Shown: one piece after another, positions 15,896 to 23,291 of the stretch | Layout of the letters: every line of letters begins with the position of its first letter | Position numbering within the stretch: position 1 is the stretch's first letter | Source: Fibrobacter sp. UBA4297 | Lineage (GTDB): Bacteria > Fibrobacterota > Fibrobacteria > Fibrobacterales > Fibrobacteraceae | NCBI RefSeq assembly: GCF_002394865.1 | Contig: NZ_DGUZ01000023.1 | Span: 155,873-219,872 of the forward strand | Direction of reading: 5' to 3' | DNA length: 64,000 nt | Notes under the pieces: generated by a model | What the model was told of the DNA's origin: nothing | Seen by the model: the letters and a program-made list of their open reading frames with translations, nothing else | Database searches by the model: none | Program-made: the position numbers and the translations under genes

Positions 15896-16945
15896 TTATC
15901 TTGAAAGCCACCGTCCAAGCCGTGCTATTATGGGTCTCAGCGTGTTCGCGAGCTCTTCCTGGGAATGGACATCGGGGTGACCATGCAGACCGACATTCGA
16001 TGTAAACACGTGTTTGTATTCCAAGTCCTTGTGACCAGCAGCAACTTGTTCATCGTAAATCGACTTAATTGTCGGTCCAAGGTCATCGTTCGGCCAAACT
16101 TTCGTGGAAACGAGCAAGAATTTCACGCCGGGATGCGCCTTGCGAAGTCTATCGAGCAATTTGGCGTACGCTTTTTTGAATTTTCCTTTATCTGCATACG
16201 GCGGAGTCCCCTGAAAATCGTTAATTCCTTCAAAAATCACGACAACCTGCGGGTGGAACTTTTCCAAATCCCAGCGTTCCGGTTTCGGATACGAGGTCAC
16301 GGAGCCCATGACCGTGTAATCATAGAGGCGTTCGTACGTCCATTCGGGCACCATGTTGTCGTAGTTGCGCACAAGGCCGCGTCCGCTGTAGGCATTGATC
16401 TGGTAGTCGGCGTTGAAACCGCTCGCAAGGAGGTAGGCATAGCTCTTGGAGGCGTTCGTCTTGTCGAATTCGGGAGCGTCTTCGGCGGAGGAGCCTTCGC
16501 AGCCATAGCCTGCGGTAAAGGAATCGCCGATGAACTCGATGCGGCGACTGGAGGGCTTGGGGGCTTCGCCAAATTCGCCATCGACGGAAATGCCGTAGAA
16601 CTTGATTTCGGGAACGCCGCTTTCGCTAATCTTGATGAAGCGGTACTTATGGAAGGAGCCGTCGTCCTCAACCTTGATGGAACGTTCTTCCTTGGCATCG
16701 ACTTCGAACTGGTCGATTTGCCTGCCGTCGCGGTCAAGGCGCCAGCGGGAATGGCCTTCGACCGTAAACGTAATCTTTGAGGCCTTGGCGTTGAACGTGA
16801 TGGATACGGCGGGCGCACTCGCGCGGCTTACGCCGCCTGCATGGGACCAGCGGCCATTGAACAGAAGGTTTTCCATAGAAGAGGATGCTCCGAAAGAGTA
16901 CGCGGCTAGCGCACCCAGCAAAAGGAATATGCGGACGAAATTCAT
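15896..16945 (-). CDS. Secreted SGNH-hydrolase, CE2-type acetyl esterase
   Basis: A 349-residue protein with Sec signal peptide (residues 1-20). An N-terminal jelly roll (about 25-130; LLFNGRWSHAGG, ITFTVEGHSRWRLDRDG) precedes an SGNH domain: FIGDSFTAGYGCEG (nucleophile Ser 142), SGRGLVRNYD, VVVIFEGINDF and GLHGHPDVHSQ with the catalytic His. This two-domain order and the GYGCEG signature fit carbohydrate esterase family 2, which removes acetyl groups from xylan and other plant polysaccharides. It lies 68 bases upstream of the diguanylate cyclase, perhaps co-transcribed. No clear Shine-Dalgarno sequence precedes the ATG. Confidence 0.85.
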   Translation of the reverse strand: MNFVRIFLLLGALAAYSFGASSSMENLLFNGRWSHAGGVSRASAPAVSITFNAKASKITFTVEGHSRWRLDRDGRQIDQFEVDAKEERSIKVEDDGSFHKYRFIKISESGVPEIKFYGISVDGEFGEAPKPSSRRIEFIGDSFTAGYGCEGSSAEDAPEFDKTNASKSYAYLLASGFNADYQINAYSGRGLVRNYDNMVPEWTYERLYDYTVMGSVTSYPKPERWDLEKFHPQVVVIFEGINDFQGTPPYADKGKFKKAYAKLLDRLRKAHPGVKFLLVSTKVWPNDDLGPTIKSIYDEQVAAGHKDLEYKHVFTSNVGLHGHPDVHSQEELANTLRPIIARLGRWLSR

Positions 16946-17002
16946 TGGAGGAATGATAGTAATTTAGACGAAAAACGAAATACGACAAAGCCTCCAATTC
17001 AT

Positions 17003-17030
17003 AAAAAAGGCCCCGACTTTAACAAATCGG
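17003..17030 (-). terminator. Terminator of the clan CD/PDZ operon
   Basis: Read on the minus strand: CCGATTT, loop GTTA, AAGTCGG, then GGCC and TTTTTT. It lies 33 bases after the PDZ gene stop and marks the end of the four-gene AT-rich operon. Confidence 0.65.
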
Positions 17031-17062
17031 AGCATTCACAATCTAAATAGATTGCAACTTAA

Positions 17063-17878
17063 TTATTTCAGCATAACATTTTTTCCACTAACAGAGCCGT
17101 TGTGCTCGATAGTTACCATATAACGGCCACTGAGAACATTCTCCAAATTCCATTTCAGAGAATTATATCCAGATCGAGCGTTTTCATAAACAAACGTTGC
17201 AACCACAGAACCATCAGCATTCATAATGGTAATTACAGCATTACCGGCAGATTTCAGTTCAAAACCAACCGACGTTCGACTCAGTTCTTTCAATATCGCC
17301 GATACGTTTTTATTTAAATTGGGCCGTTTCACTTTGTGGGCAAACTCGTTCTTTTTTTCGACATAAACCCCATTTAGCCCTCTAGCAAAAACCGGCGATT
17401 TCGACTTTACCAACGTTCCGTTTTGCAACACAGCCACCAGTCGCTTGTCACCTTCAGTCGCACCAGCATAAGTTTCAATCTCCTGAGCATTTAACTCAAA
17501 CTTATTGCCATACCAAGATTCAATTTGTTCACTATCCAAATCCTTTACCGTAATCTGAGTACGGCGAAGCGTTGTCGAAAGTGTATCACCATTGCTGACG
17601 AAAATGATTTCAAGTGGTCTATTTTCCTGTCCACGAAGTTTCGACTTCGACACTTCAATAGACATACCTTTAAGCGATTCTCCATCAACCGCAATGATAA
17701 TATCTTTTGCTTGTAGCTTGGCCTCTGCAGCGGGTGTGCCGGGGATAACCTCCGCAACTTCAACACCATCTTTTGTTTGACAAATCGAAACACCAATACC
17801 ACTGAAAGATTCAGAAGCAAAGAGGGATGTCACCGACATCAAGAAACACAAAGGAATTGAATAAAAACAATTTTTCAT
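17063..17878 (-). CDS. Exported PDZ-domain protein with C-terminal sorting-like tail
   Basis: A 271-residue protein with a signal peptide (to about residue 22, SLFASES). A PDZ domain spans about 25-110 (GIGVSICQTKDGVEVAEVIP, GTPAAEAKLQAKDIIIAVDG), but no protease domain is attached. The last 75 residues (NAVITIMNADGSVVATFVYE ... GRYMVTIEHN ... GKNVMLK) resemble the beta tail used as a type IX secretion sorting signal in this superphylum. It is last in the operon that begins with the clan CD-like protein, so it may bind or present that protein. That role is inferred. Confidence 0.75.
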   Translation of the reverse strand: MKNCFYSIPLCFLMSVTSLFASESFSGIGVSICQTKDGVEVAEVIPGTPAAEAKLQAKDIIIAVDGESLKGMSIEVSKSKLRGQENRPLEIIFVSNGDTLSTTLRRTQITVKDLDSEQIESWYGNKFELNAQEIETYAGATEGDKRLVAVLQNGTLVKSKSPVFARGLNGVYVEKKNEFAHKVKRPNLNKNVSAILKELSRTSVGFELKSAGNAVITIMNADGSVVATFVYENARSGYNSLKWNLENVLSGRYMVTIEHNGSVSGKNVMLK

Positions 17879-17944
17879 AAAACCTTCAAAAAAAATGTAT
17901 AAACACCACTTTTAATGAAACTGTACCTTTTCTTAAGCAATAAT

Positions 17945-18388
17945 CTACTCTCTAAAAATAACAGTCTTAACAAAAAAACGCTTTCTTTGTAGCACGAGAT
18001 ATTTTGCAAACAGCATATCGTTCGGAATATCCACTTCAACCTCTGCCATGCAACTGCATGACGTACTAACACCACCTTTCGTTTTCGCATCCACAAATAA
18101 CGTATCACCATTCATATCAGAATAAAGTGAAAATTCAATATCTCCACAAGAAACCGGAATTTCAATATTCGCATATACCTGACCATTGGCCCTTTTCTCA
18201 AAATACACTGTATCATTCGTCGCGGTCTCTTGAATTTCACTATCACTTTTAGACAACGTTTGTACAGAACGATCCTTACAGCGATTCTTTATGCTAAAAT
18301 TCAAATTGCCAACGTCTTCACTTGCGGAGCACGAACACAGAACCGCTAACGCCGCCATTAGCATAATGAATATGTTTCTTCTTACCAT
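17945..18388 (-). CDS. Small lipoprotein of the clan CD/PDZ operon
   Basis: A 147-residue lipoprotein (VRRNIFIMLMAALAVLCSC, lipobox Cys about 17-19). The mature part is about 125 residues, with a CSCMAEVEVDIP segment and KRANGQVYANIEIPVSCGDI; four Cys may pair in disulfides. ATG 18388 with a GGAGG site 10 bases upstream is preferred over 18427. The start lies 71 bases inside the upstream gene, so the signal-peptide codons overlap that gene in another frame. Function unknown. Confidence 0.65.
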   Translation of the reverse strand: MVRRNIFIMLMAALAVLCSCSASEDVGNLNFSIKNRCKDRSVQTLSKSDSEIQETATNDTVYFEKRANGQVYANIEIPVSCGDIEFSLYSDMNGDTLFVDAKTKGGVSTSCSCMAEVEVDIPNDMLFAKYLVLQRKRFFVKTVIFRE

Positions 18389-19256
18389 TTTTATAATTCC
18401 TCCATGATTTAAGTGAATGCGGAGCATCTATAATTGTAAATACAGATTCCCCATTATCAAGTTCCATAGTTGCAGTATAGGATATACACGGATGCAATTT
18501 TATTTTGCCACCATCTTCAACTTCACAATACGCCTCTGCAGCACTATTGGCAACTACAGATTTAACATTTCTTCTTTCATGAGTCTGTCTATTTTCCAAA
18601 GAATCAATGGTTGTAGAAACAACCTCACCTAACGCATTTTCATTTTCATCTACGCTTTCTTCTGTTTCAACGTATTCCAACGTTGTTTTCAAATCACTCA
18701 TCATAATTTCAGCCCATTTGAGCTTACCATCTGAATCTAAAGCAATCGTAAGGTAATCATACGCACTACGAACAATTCTGTTATTATACACTCTTTGATA
18801 ATTAAAAATGTAGCCTATTTCTTCAGCTTTATCAGAATAAAGATCAAACTGTTGTTCTACATCAAGAGATATAAAATCAAATTGTTTAGCAATAAAATCG
18901 GGTAATAGTTTTTTTAGAACTAACTCACTAAACTTCGATTCATTTTTTTTCATCTTATCCATAGCAATACGGAACTTATCATTTTTTATCCGTAACGAAT
19001 TATCATCATTTTTCAAGACGCTACATTTTCCTTTTAAAGAAAGCATAATCAAAGACTGCATCTTCGACGTTGTATCCACATCTACCACAAACGACTTTCT
19101 AGAATTTTTTCGTACTGTTGTAGAAAAACTCATACGGTGACCAGATATCAAATGTCGTTCTTTCAAAAACTTTTTTGCTGATTGATCAAACCTCAAATTT
19201 GGTTTTGAATAGGATACGCAAAACATCAACAAAATAGTAACTAAAATTTTCATCAT
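18318..19256 (-). CDS. Exported protein of unknown function in the clan CD/PDZ operon
   Basis: A 312-residue protein with a signal peptide (MMKILVTILLMFCVSYSKP). The body is mixed alpha/beta: KKFLKERHLISGHRMSFS, SELVLKKLLPDFIAKQFDFI, YNNRIVRSAYDYLTIALDSD and KLKWAEIMMSD. The last two resemble propeptide- or PepSY-like strands of secreted peptidases, but this is weak. ATG 19256 has an AGAGGA ribosome site. It starts 22 bases after the clan CD-like gene. Its 3' end overlaps the lipoprotein gene. Not assigned to a family. Confidence 0.65.
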   Translation of the reverse strand: MMKILVTILLMFCVSYSKPNLRFDQSAKKFLKERHLISGHRMSFSTTVRKNSRKSFVVDVDTTSKMQSLIMLSLKGKCSVLKNDDNSLRIKNDKFRIAMDKMKKNESKFSELVLKKLLPDFIAKQFDFISLDVEQQFDLYSDKAEEIGYIFNYQRVYNNRIVRSAYDYLTIALDSDGKLKWAEIMMSDLKTTLEYVETEESVDENENALGEVVSTTIDSLENRQTHERRNVKSVVANSAAEAYCEVEDGGKIKLHPCISYTATMELDNGESVFTIIDAPHSLKSWRNYKNGKKKHIHYANGGVSGSVFVLRK

Positions 19257-19278
19257 AAGAAATAACTTTCCTCTTACC

Positions 19279-20196
19279 TTAATTATATTTAGGATAACCA
19301 ATAGAAACAGCCTTGAATCTTATCGAATACACACTAACGCTGCCATCACTTACAGGAGCATCATAAGAAAGCGCGTACGATTCTAAGGACATATCCAACG
19401 CATTTCCATTTGTCCCCTGTTTATAGAAATAAGCAATAGCAGGTTTATACCCCGTTATACCAGCACTATAACCTAACGCGCTATCATAGTTAAAGTTTTT
19501 ATAAACTTTTTTCACAGCAGATACATAAGAGTCCCATATTCCATTTCCATCTTTAATAAAGTATTGTGCAAAATAATTAAAGCGATCTTCAGTTCGCCAA
19601 CGAGCACTACTATACCAATGTTTTTTAATCGTTCCTTGCCACCCAACTGCATAATTACCCAAAATAGCATGAACCCCATTAAACATACTTCCAATTACAG
19701 CCATTTTATTATAATCAATATTTTCATTATCACTCAAGCTACCACTCAACCGATCACTCTTATTCACATTCAAAAACAAACACGCCTCAAGGAAAACCCA
19801 ACGAGTTTTCCCACCAAATCTTTTTGTATTGATTCCAAAATCTTGTTGTTTATCATGGAAAAACAGCGTTTGAGGTTCCCCATGCCCAGAAAAGAAAACG
19901 ATTTCTGAATCATCAGTATAATCCGTCAAAAAGCTATTCGCAGTCGCATTAGCATTTTCCCGATCACGTAAATGTCGAACCGTCGTATTAGGGTATTTCG
20001 CTTTTATCTGACTAGTCATTTGTTCAACAAATCTATTCTTATCAGCAATTGACCGCGACAAATCATTGCATCGTTCCACCCTTGAATAATCATTAATCGC
20101 ATACGTAGACACATTCACCTCCGTAGGAGCTCGTAATAAAACACCAGCATATACAGAGTAAGCCGTAAAAAGCATCATTAAAGATAATTTCTTCAT
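19279..20196 (-). CDS. Exported clan CD (caspase/gingipain-like) protein, DUF6345-like
   Basis: A 305-residue protein with a signal peptide (cleavage near YSVYAG). Two motifs spaced as in clan CD cysteine peptidases are present: IVFFSGHGEP (His 105) at the end of one strand and WVFLEACLFLN (Cys 139) at the end of the next. This His/Cys arrangement and the SGHG...FLEAC wording fit DUF6345-type proteins. It could be a secreted cysteine peptidase, but whether it is active is not known. First gene of an operon with an unknown protein, a lipoprotein and a PDZ protein. AAGGA ribosome site upstream. Confidence 0.75.
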   Translation of the reverse strand: MKKLSLMMLFTAYSVYAGVLLRAPTEVNVSTYAINDYSRVERCNDLSRSIADKNRFVEQMTSQIKAKYPNTTVRHLRDRENANATANSFLTDYTDDSEIVFFSGHGEPQTLFFHDKQQDFGINTKRFGGKTRWVFLEACLFLNVNKSDRLSGSLSDNENIDYNKMAVIGSMFNGVHAILGNYAVGWQGTIKKHWYSSARWRTEDRFNYFAQYFIKDGNGIWDSYVSAVKKVYKNFNYDSALGYSAGITGYKPAIAYFYKQGTNGNALDMSLESYALSYDAPVSDGSVSVYSIRFKAVSIGYPKYN

Positions 20197-20222
20197 TTAT
20201 TCATTCCTTCATTGTCATCCAC

Positions 20223-20251
20223 AATATATACAAAATAAAAATTTAAAACAA
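20223..20251 (-). promoter_or_regulatory. Promoter of the clan CD/PDZ operon
   Basis: On the minus strand: TTGTTT (20246-20251), 17-base spacer, TATATT (20223-20228), 27 bases before the ATG at 20196. Strongly AT-rich surroundings. Confidence 0.6.
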
Positions 20252-20331
20252 GAAAAAAAAAACTTTACTCAAAATTTATTTATTCACAAACTAAAAAAAA
20301 CAACTCACCTAGTCGATAGTATTCTTTTATA

Positions 20332-20364
20332 TAAAAAGACCCCGCAACGGTGTGCGGGGTGACA
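20332..20364 (-). terminator. Type A palindromic repeat acting as terminator of the XPB-N-like gene
   Basis: ACCCCGCA (20339-20346) and TGCGGGGT (20353-20360) form a perfect 8-bp stem. On the minus strand it is followed by CTTTTTAT. On the plus strand it is followed by GACA, like the GGCATGACA end of the type A repeats at 23161, 43096 and 51139. It lies about 35 bases after the stop of the 20396 gene. Confidence 0.7.
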
Positions 20365-20395
20365 TTGCAAAAGAGCGGAACGGCAAAACAAGCGC

Positions 20396-22291
20396 TTACC
20401 CTTGCGGGGCGGTAGCCTTCTTGCTCAGGACCTTGATTTCTTGGATAAACGAAAGGTCGAGAGAGAACTTTTCTTCCTTGCCGCTTTCCTGGATTTCGAC
20501 AATCGACGGGGATTTCGCGAGGTGGAGCGCATGCACGTAGAACATCTTTTCCTCGAGCTTTGCGTTTCGCTTGGTCTTGTCCATGATCTTTGCGGCGAGC
20601 GGGGTGCCCACGGTCTTTGCGTAACGGAGGACCTTCACGAGATCGAACGTGCTCAGTTTCTGATAAACGCTACCGTACTTGGTAGAATCCATCGTCGCCT
20701 GGGCAGAGGCTTCATCGGCTTCATCGCGCAGCTCGTAGTCAATCTTCTTTGCCTCGGGCCATGCAATCGAGAATTCGGCCTTCCATTCTTCTTGGGCGGC
20801 TGGCGTGCGGTTTTCGCTCGATTCGCCTGCACACGGGAAAAATCCGTAGTTTTCGAGAATCTCGAGTGCGCGCGGTTCCTTCTCGGAATTCAGAATAAAG
20901 CCGTAGCCCGGAATATATTCTTCGGTGCATTCCATGAACTGCGGGAAGCGTGAAAGTTCGCTAAGCACTTCGGCGCTTTCAACCTTCAAAAGGCGGGCCG
21001 TGCGCACTTTGGCGCCGTAGAAAGAGGCATTCCATTCGGCAAGCGTCGAAGACACGTTCTCAGGAGGCTTAAGCCAGTTGCGGAGATTTTCGACTTCGGA
21101 TTCTGGGAAGCCCGACTTGAGGCCTGCAACATACGTTTCTTTTTCGAGCGTAAAGCAGAGGAACGTTTCGTCGTTCTTGACTTTTGCAAGGCATGCGAGG
21201 GAGTAGAGCACACGCGGAGCCATGCCAGTCGAGACGACCAAGTCAAAGTTCGGGAGCGCGGTGAGATTCGCTTCGGGAATCGAGGCGATGGAAGTTTCGA
21301 GCCAGTCCTTGCCGGACTTGCTTACGACAACCGCAGTCACCTTGCCTTGAGCCATGCGGAAATCGACAAGGCCCAAAATCCAGAGTTCACAAAGCGGACG
21401 CGGCAGGAATTCCCACGGCAAGACCCTGTTCTTTTCTTGCAGGCGGTAAGACGGGTCCATCACCCAGAAGAGCTGTGCGGCGTCAGCAGCGGAGAGGCCT
21501 TCGCCAATGCTGTTAAGCAGACGGGCGCAAAGGTCGCGGTCGCCGTGGAAGCGTTCCTTGATCCACCAGGAAATCACGTCCTGATGGAGGCGGAAACCGT
21601 TCTTGTGAATAAAGTCAATAGCAGATGCGGACGGGAGCAAGAATGTATTCTCGCGTTCGAGCCAGCCGTTCTGCACAAGGAAGCTGAAGATGAGCGAGAT
21701 TTCCTGTTCGCAAGCCTTTTCAGAAACGTGGCGGGATGCGGTAAACACTTCGGCACAGATCTGGCGGCCACGGCGGTGAAGCGTTCCGTTCGCGTTGATG
21801 CGGAGCTGCTTCTTTTTGGCATTTGCGAGCACGACGCAAATATGCCAATCCAAGAGGTTCTGGAAAGAAATCAGCGGAGATACCGTGTCGATTTCGCCTT
21901 CGGGCTTTATGTCAAAGCAGCCGACAAAATCGCTAAAGCCCATGTAAATCGGCGTGCCACCCACAAAGGAACGGTAAATCAAGTACTCGCGGCACATCGA
22001 AAGGAGGAACGTCTGGAGTTCGCGGTTCTTGCTCACAGGAACGGTGAGGCGAAGTTCATTAAACGCAAGGCCCCTGGAGCCACTATTGTAAATCAAGTTC
22101 AGGCAGCGGCGCTGCCACATTTCCATCTTGGAAAAAAGTCCCGCAACGCGTTCCTTATCGGAATAGTAAGAAAGCGTTTCGGACTGGATGAGAGCATTGT
22201 TTAAAAGGCCCTTTTTGCCGAACGCCTTCGCGTGGGCGTTACGAAGCAAGGGCTTGGACATTCCATCAAAAAAAGCACTTAAATCAAACAT
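20396..22291 (-). CDS. Helicase-associated (XPB/Ssl2 N-terminal-like) domain protein, no helicase motor
   Basis: A 631-residue soluble protein. Residues about 60-110 (RCLNLIYNSGSRGLAFNELR) look like a winged-helix/WYL-side domain. Residues about 360-480 (LTALPNFDLVVSTGMAPRVL, then ETFLCFTLEKETYVAGLKSG) match the pattern of the helicase C3/XPB N-terminal domain, which recognises damaged or distorted DNA. No Walker A or DEAD/DEAH motif is present in this protein. It has a lysine-rich C-terminal part. It is possibly a DNA-repair or regulatory partner; the DinG-type helicase is two genes away but not adjacent. Confidence 0.6.
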   Translation of the reverse strand: MFDLSAFFDGMSKPLLRNAHAKAFGKKGLLNNALIQSETLSYYSDKERVAGLFSKMEMWQRRCLNLIYNSGSRGLAFNELRLTVPVSKNRELQTFLLSMCREYLIYRSFVGGTPIYMGFSDFVGCFDIKPEGEIDTVSPLISFQNLLDWHICVVLANAKKKQLRINANGTLHRRGRQICAEVFTASRHVSEKACEQEISLIFSFLVQNGWLERENTFLLPSASAIDFIHKNGFRLHQDVISWWIKERFHGDRDLCARLLNSIGEGLSAADAAQLFWVMDPSYRLQEKNRVLPWEFLPRPLCELWILGLVDFRMAQGKVTAVVVSKSGKDWLETSIASIPEANLTALPNFDLVVSTGMAPRVLYSLACLAKVKNDETFLCFTLEKETYVAGLKSGFPESEVENLRNWLKPPENVSSTLAEWNASFYGAKVRTARLLKVESAEVLSELSRFPQFMECTEEYIPGYGFILNSEKEPRALEILENYGFFPCAGESSENRTPAAQEEWKAEFSIAWPEAKKIDYELRDEADEASAQATMDSTKYGSVYQKLSTFDLVKVLRYAKTVGTPLAAKIMDKTKRNAKLEEKMFYVHALHLAKSPSIVEIQESGKEEKFSLDLSFIQEIKVLSKKATAPQG

Positions 22292-22371
22292 TATGCACCT
22301 GAGAACGGGAAGCCAAATATAGTAAAAAATAGGCCGTTAGTTAAGGGGCTACACACGTGAACAGGTGCCGA

Positions 22372-22460
22372 GCAGTAGGAAGTAGACAGTAGGCGGTAGG
22401 AAGGAAATGCTAGGTATGAGGTCGGGCTTCGCCCTTTCGGGTCGCTACGCTTTGGGGTAT
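22372..22460. repeat. 7-bp tandem repeats followed by repeat debris
   Basis: CAGTAGG AAGTAGA CAGTAGG CGGTAGG AAGG (22373-22404) is a run of degenerate heptamers. It is followed by TCGGGCTTCGCCC and GGGTCGCTACGC stretches (22422-22455) that look like worn palindromic repeat arms. The 200-base spacer 22292-22491 holds nothing else visible. Confidence 0.65.
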
Positions 22461-22491
22461 GGAGAAATGTAATCCAGAAAGAAACACAGAA

Positions 22492-23112
22492 TCATCGACG
22501 TTCTTCATAGTAGCTTGATTCGCCACTACCGCTGGCTCTAATATCTATATACCCCTTTACAGGAGGCTTTTGTGGTTCAGATTGAGCTTTAGGAACAAAA
22601 ATACTATTCTGATTCGGCTTATCATGAATTCTTTTAAGATTATCGCCTAATTCAAAAATAAACTTACCATTTTCCTTCCTAAAAGACAATCCCGTCCTTG
22701 GATTCCAAACAGACGAAGAAAACATCTGAGAATCTCGCCAACGGCTCCATTCGCCCCCAATAGGTCTCGTGCGATATGAATTTCCTTCAATCCAAGCTAA
22801 ACCTTTCAATTCAATTCCATTTAATCTATCTGCCTGACTATAAATATTTATCTGAGTATAATTCAACATACAATGGTCTATTTCATATTCAACATCATTA
22901 GCTCTATATTCAGGTTGGAAAAAATAGCATCTCCCCTTTTTCGCATCAACACGAATTTTTCCATAATAAACACGGCTCAAAGCTTCAGCCATTGTTTGAC
23001 CATTAGAATCTTTTATCTGCAAGAAAAATGGTTTGAATTGAAATTCATAAGCCATAGTTTCTGCAACTAGACACAAAATCAAAATTGTAATAAATTTTAA
23101 AAGCCTATTCAT
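22492..23112 (-). CDS. Exported protein of unknown function, AT-rich
   Basis: A 206-residue protein with a signal peptide (NRLLKFITILILCLVAETMA). The mature protein is beta-rich (YEFQFKPFFLQIKDSNGQTM, ...LNGIELKGLAWIEGNSYRTR) with a proline/lysine linker and GYIDIRASGSGESSYYEERR at the end. ATG 23112 has a GGAGA ribosome site and is preferred over upstream in-frame starts. AT-rich compared with its neighbours. No family recognised. Confidence 0.6.
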   Translation of the reverse strand: MNRLLKFITILILCLVAETMAYEFQFKPFFLQIKDSNGQTMAEALSRVYYGKIRVDAKKGRCYFFQPEYRANDVEYEIDHCMLNYTQINIYSQADRLNGIELKGLAWIEGNSYRTRPIGGEWSRWRDSQMFSSSVWNPRTGLSFRKENGKFIFELGDNLKRIHDKPNQNSIFVPKAQSEPQKPPVKGYIDIRASGSGESSYYEERR

Positions 23113-23160
23113 AAACATCTCCATTCCCATAATACTTTAATATATCATTTTTATTTAGAA

Positions 23161-23278
23161 AAGGAGATGCCGCAACAAGTGCGGCATGACAAAGCAACAG
23201 GAATATGTAAGACAAAGCCAGCGCGGTGGCGGGCATGACAAGTCACTGGATCCTTCGACTTCGCTCAGGATGACACAT
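23161..23278. repeat. Cluster of type A and type B palindromic repeats
   Basis: Type A unit AAGGAGATGCCGCAACAAGT followed by GCGGCATGACA (23161-23191); a half-worn type A ending GGCGGGCATGACA (23219-23240); and a type B unit CTGGATCCTTCGACTTCGCT followed by CAGGATGACA (23247-23275). All lie in the spacer between the DinG-type helicase and the 22492 gene. Confidence 0.8.
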
Positions 23279-23291
23279 TGCAAAGCAAGAT

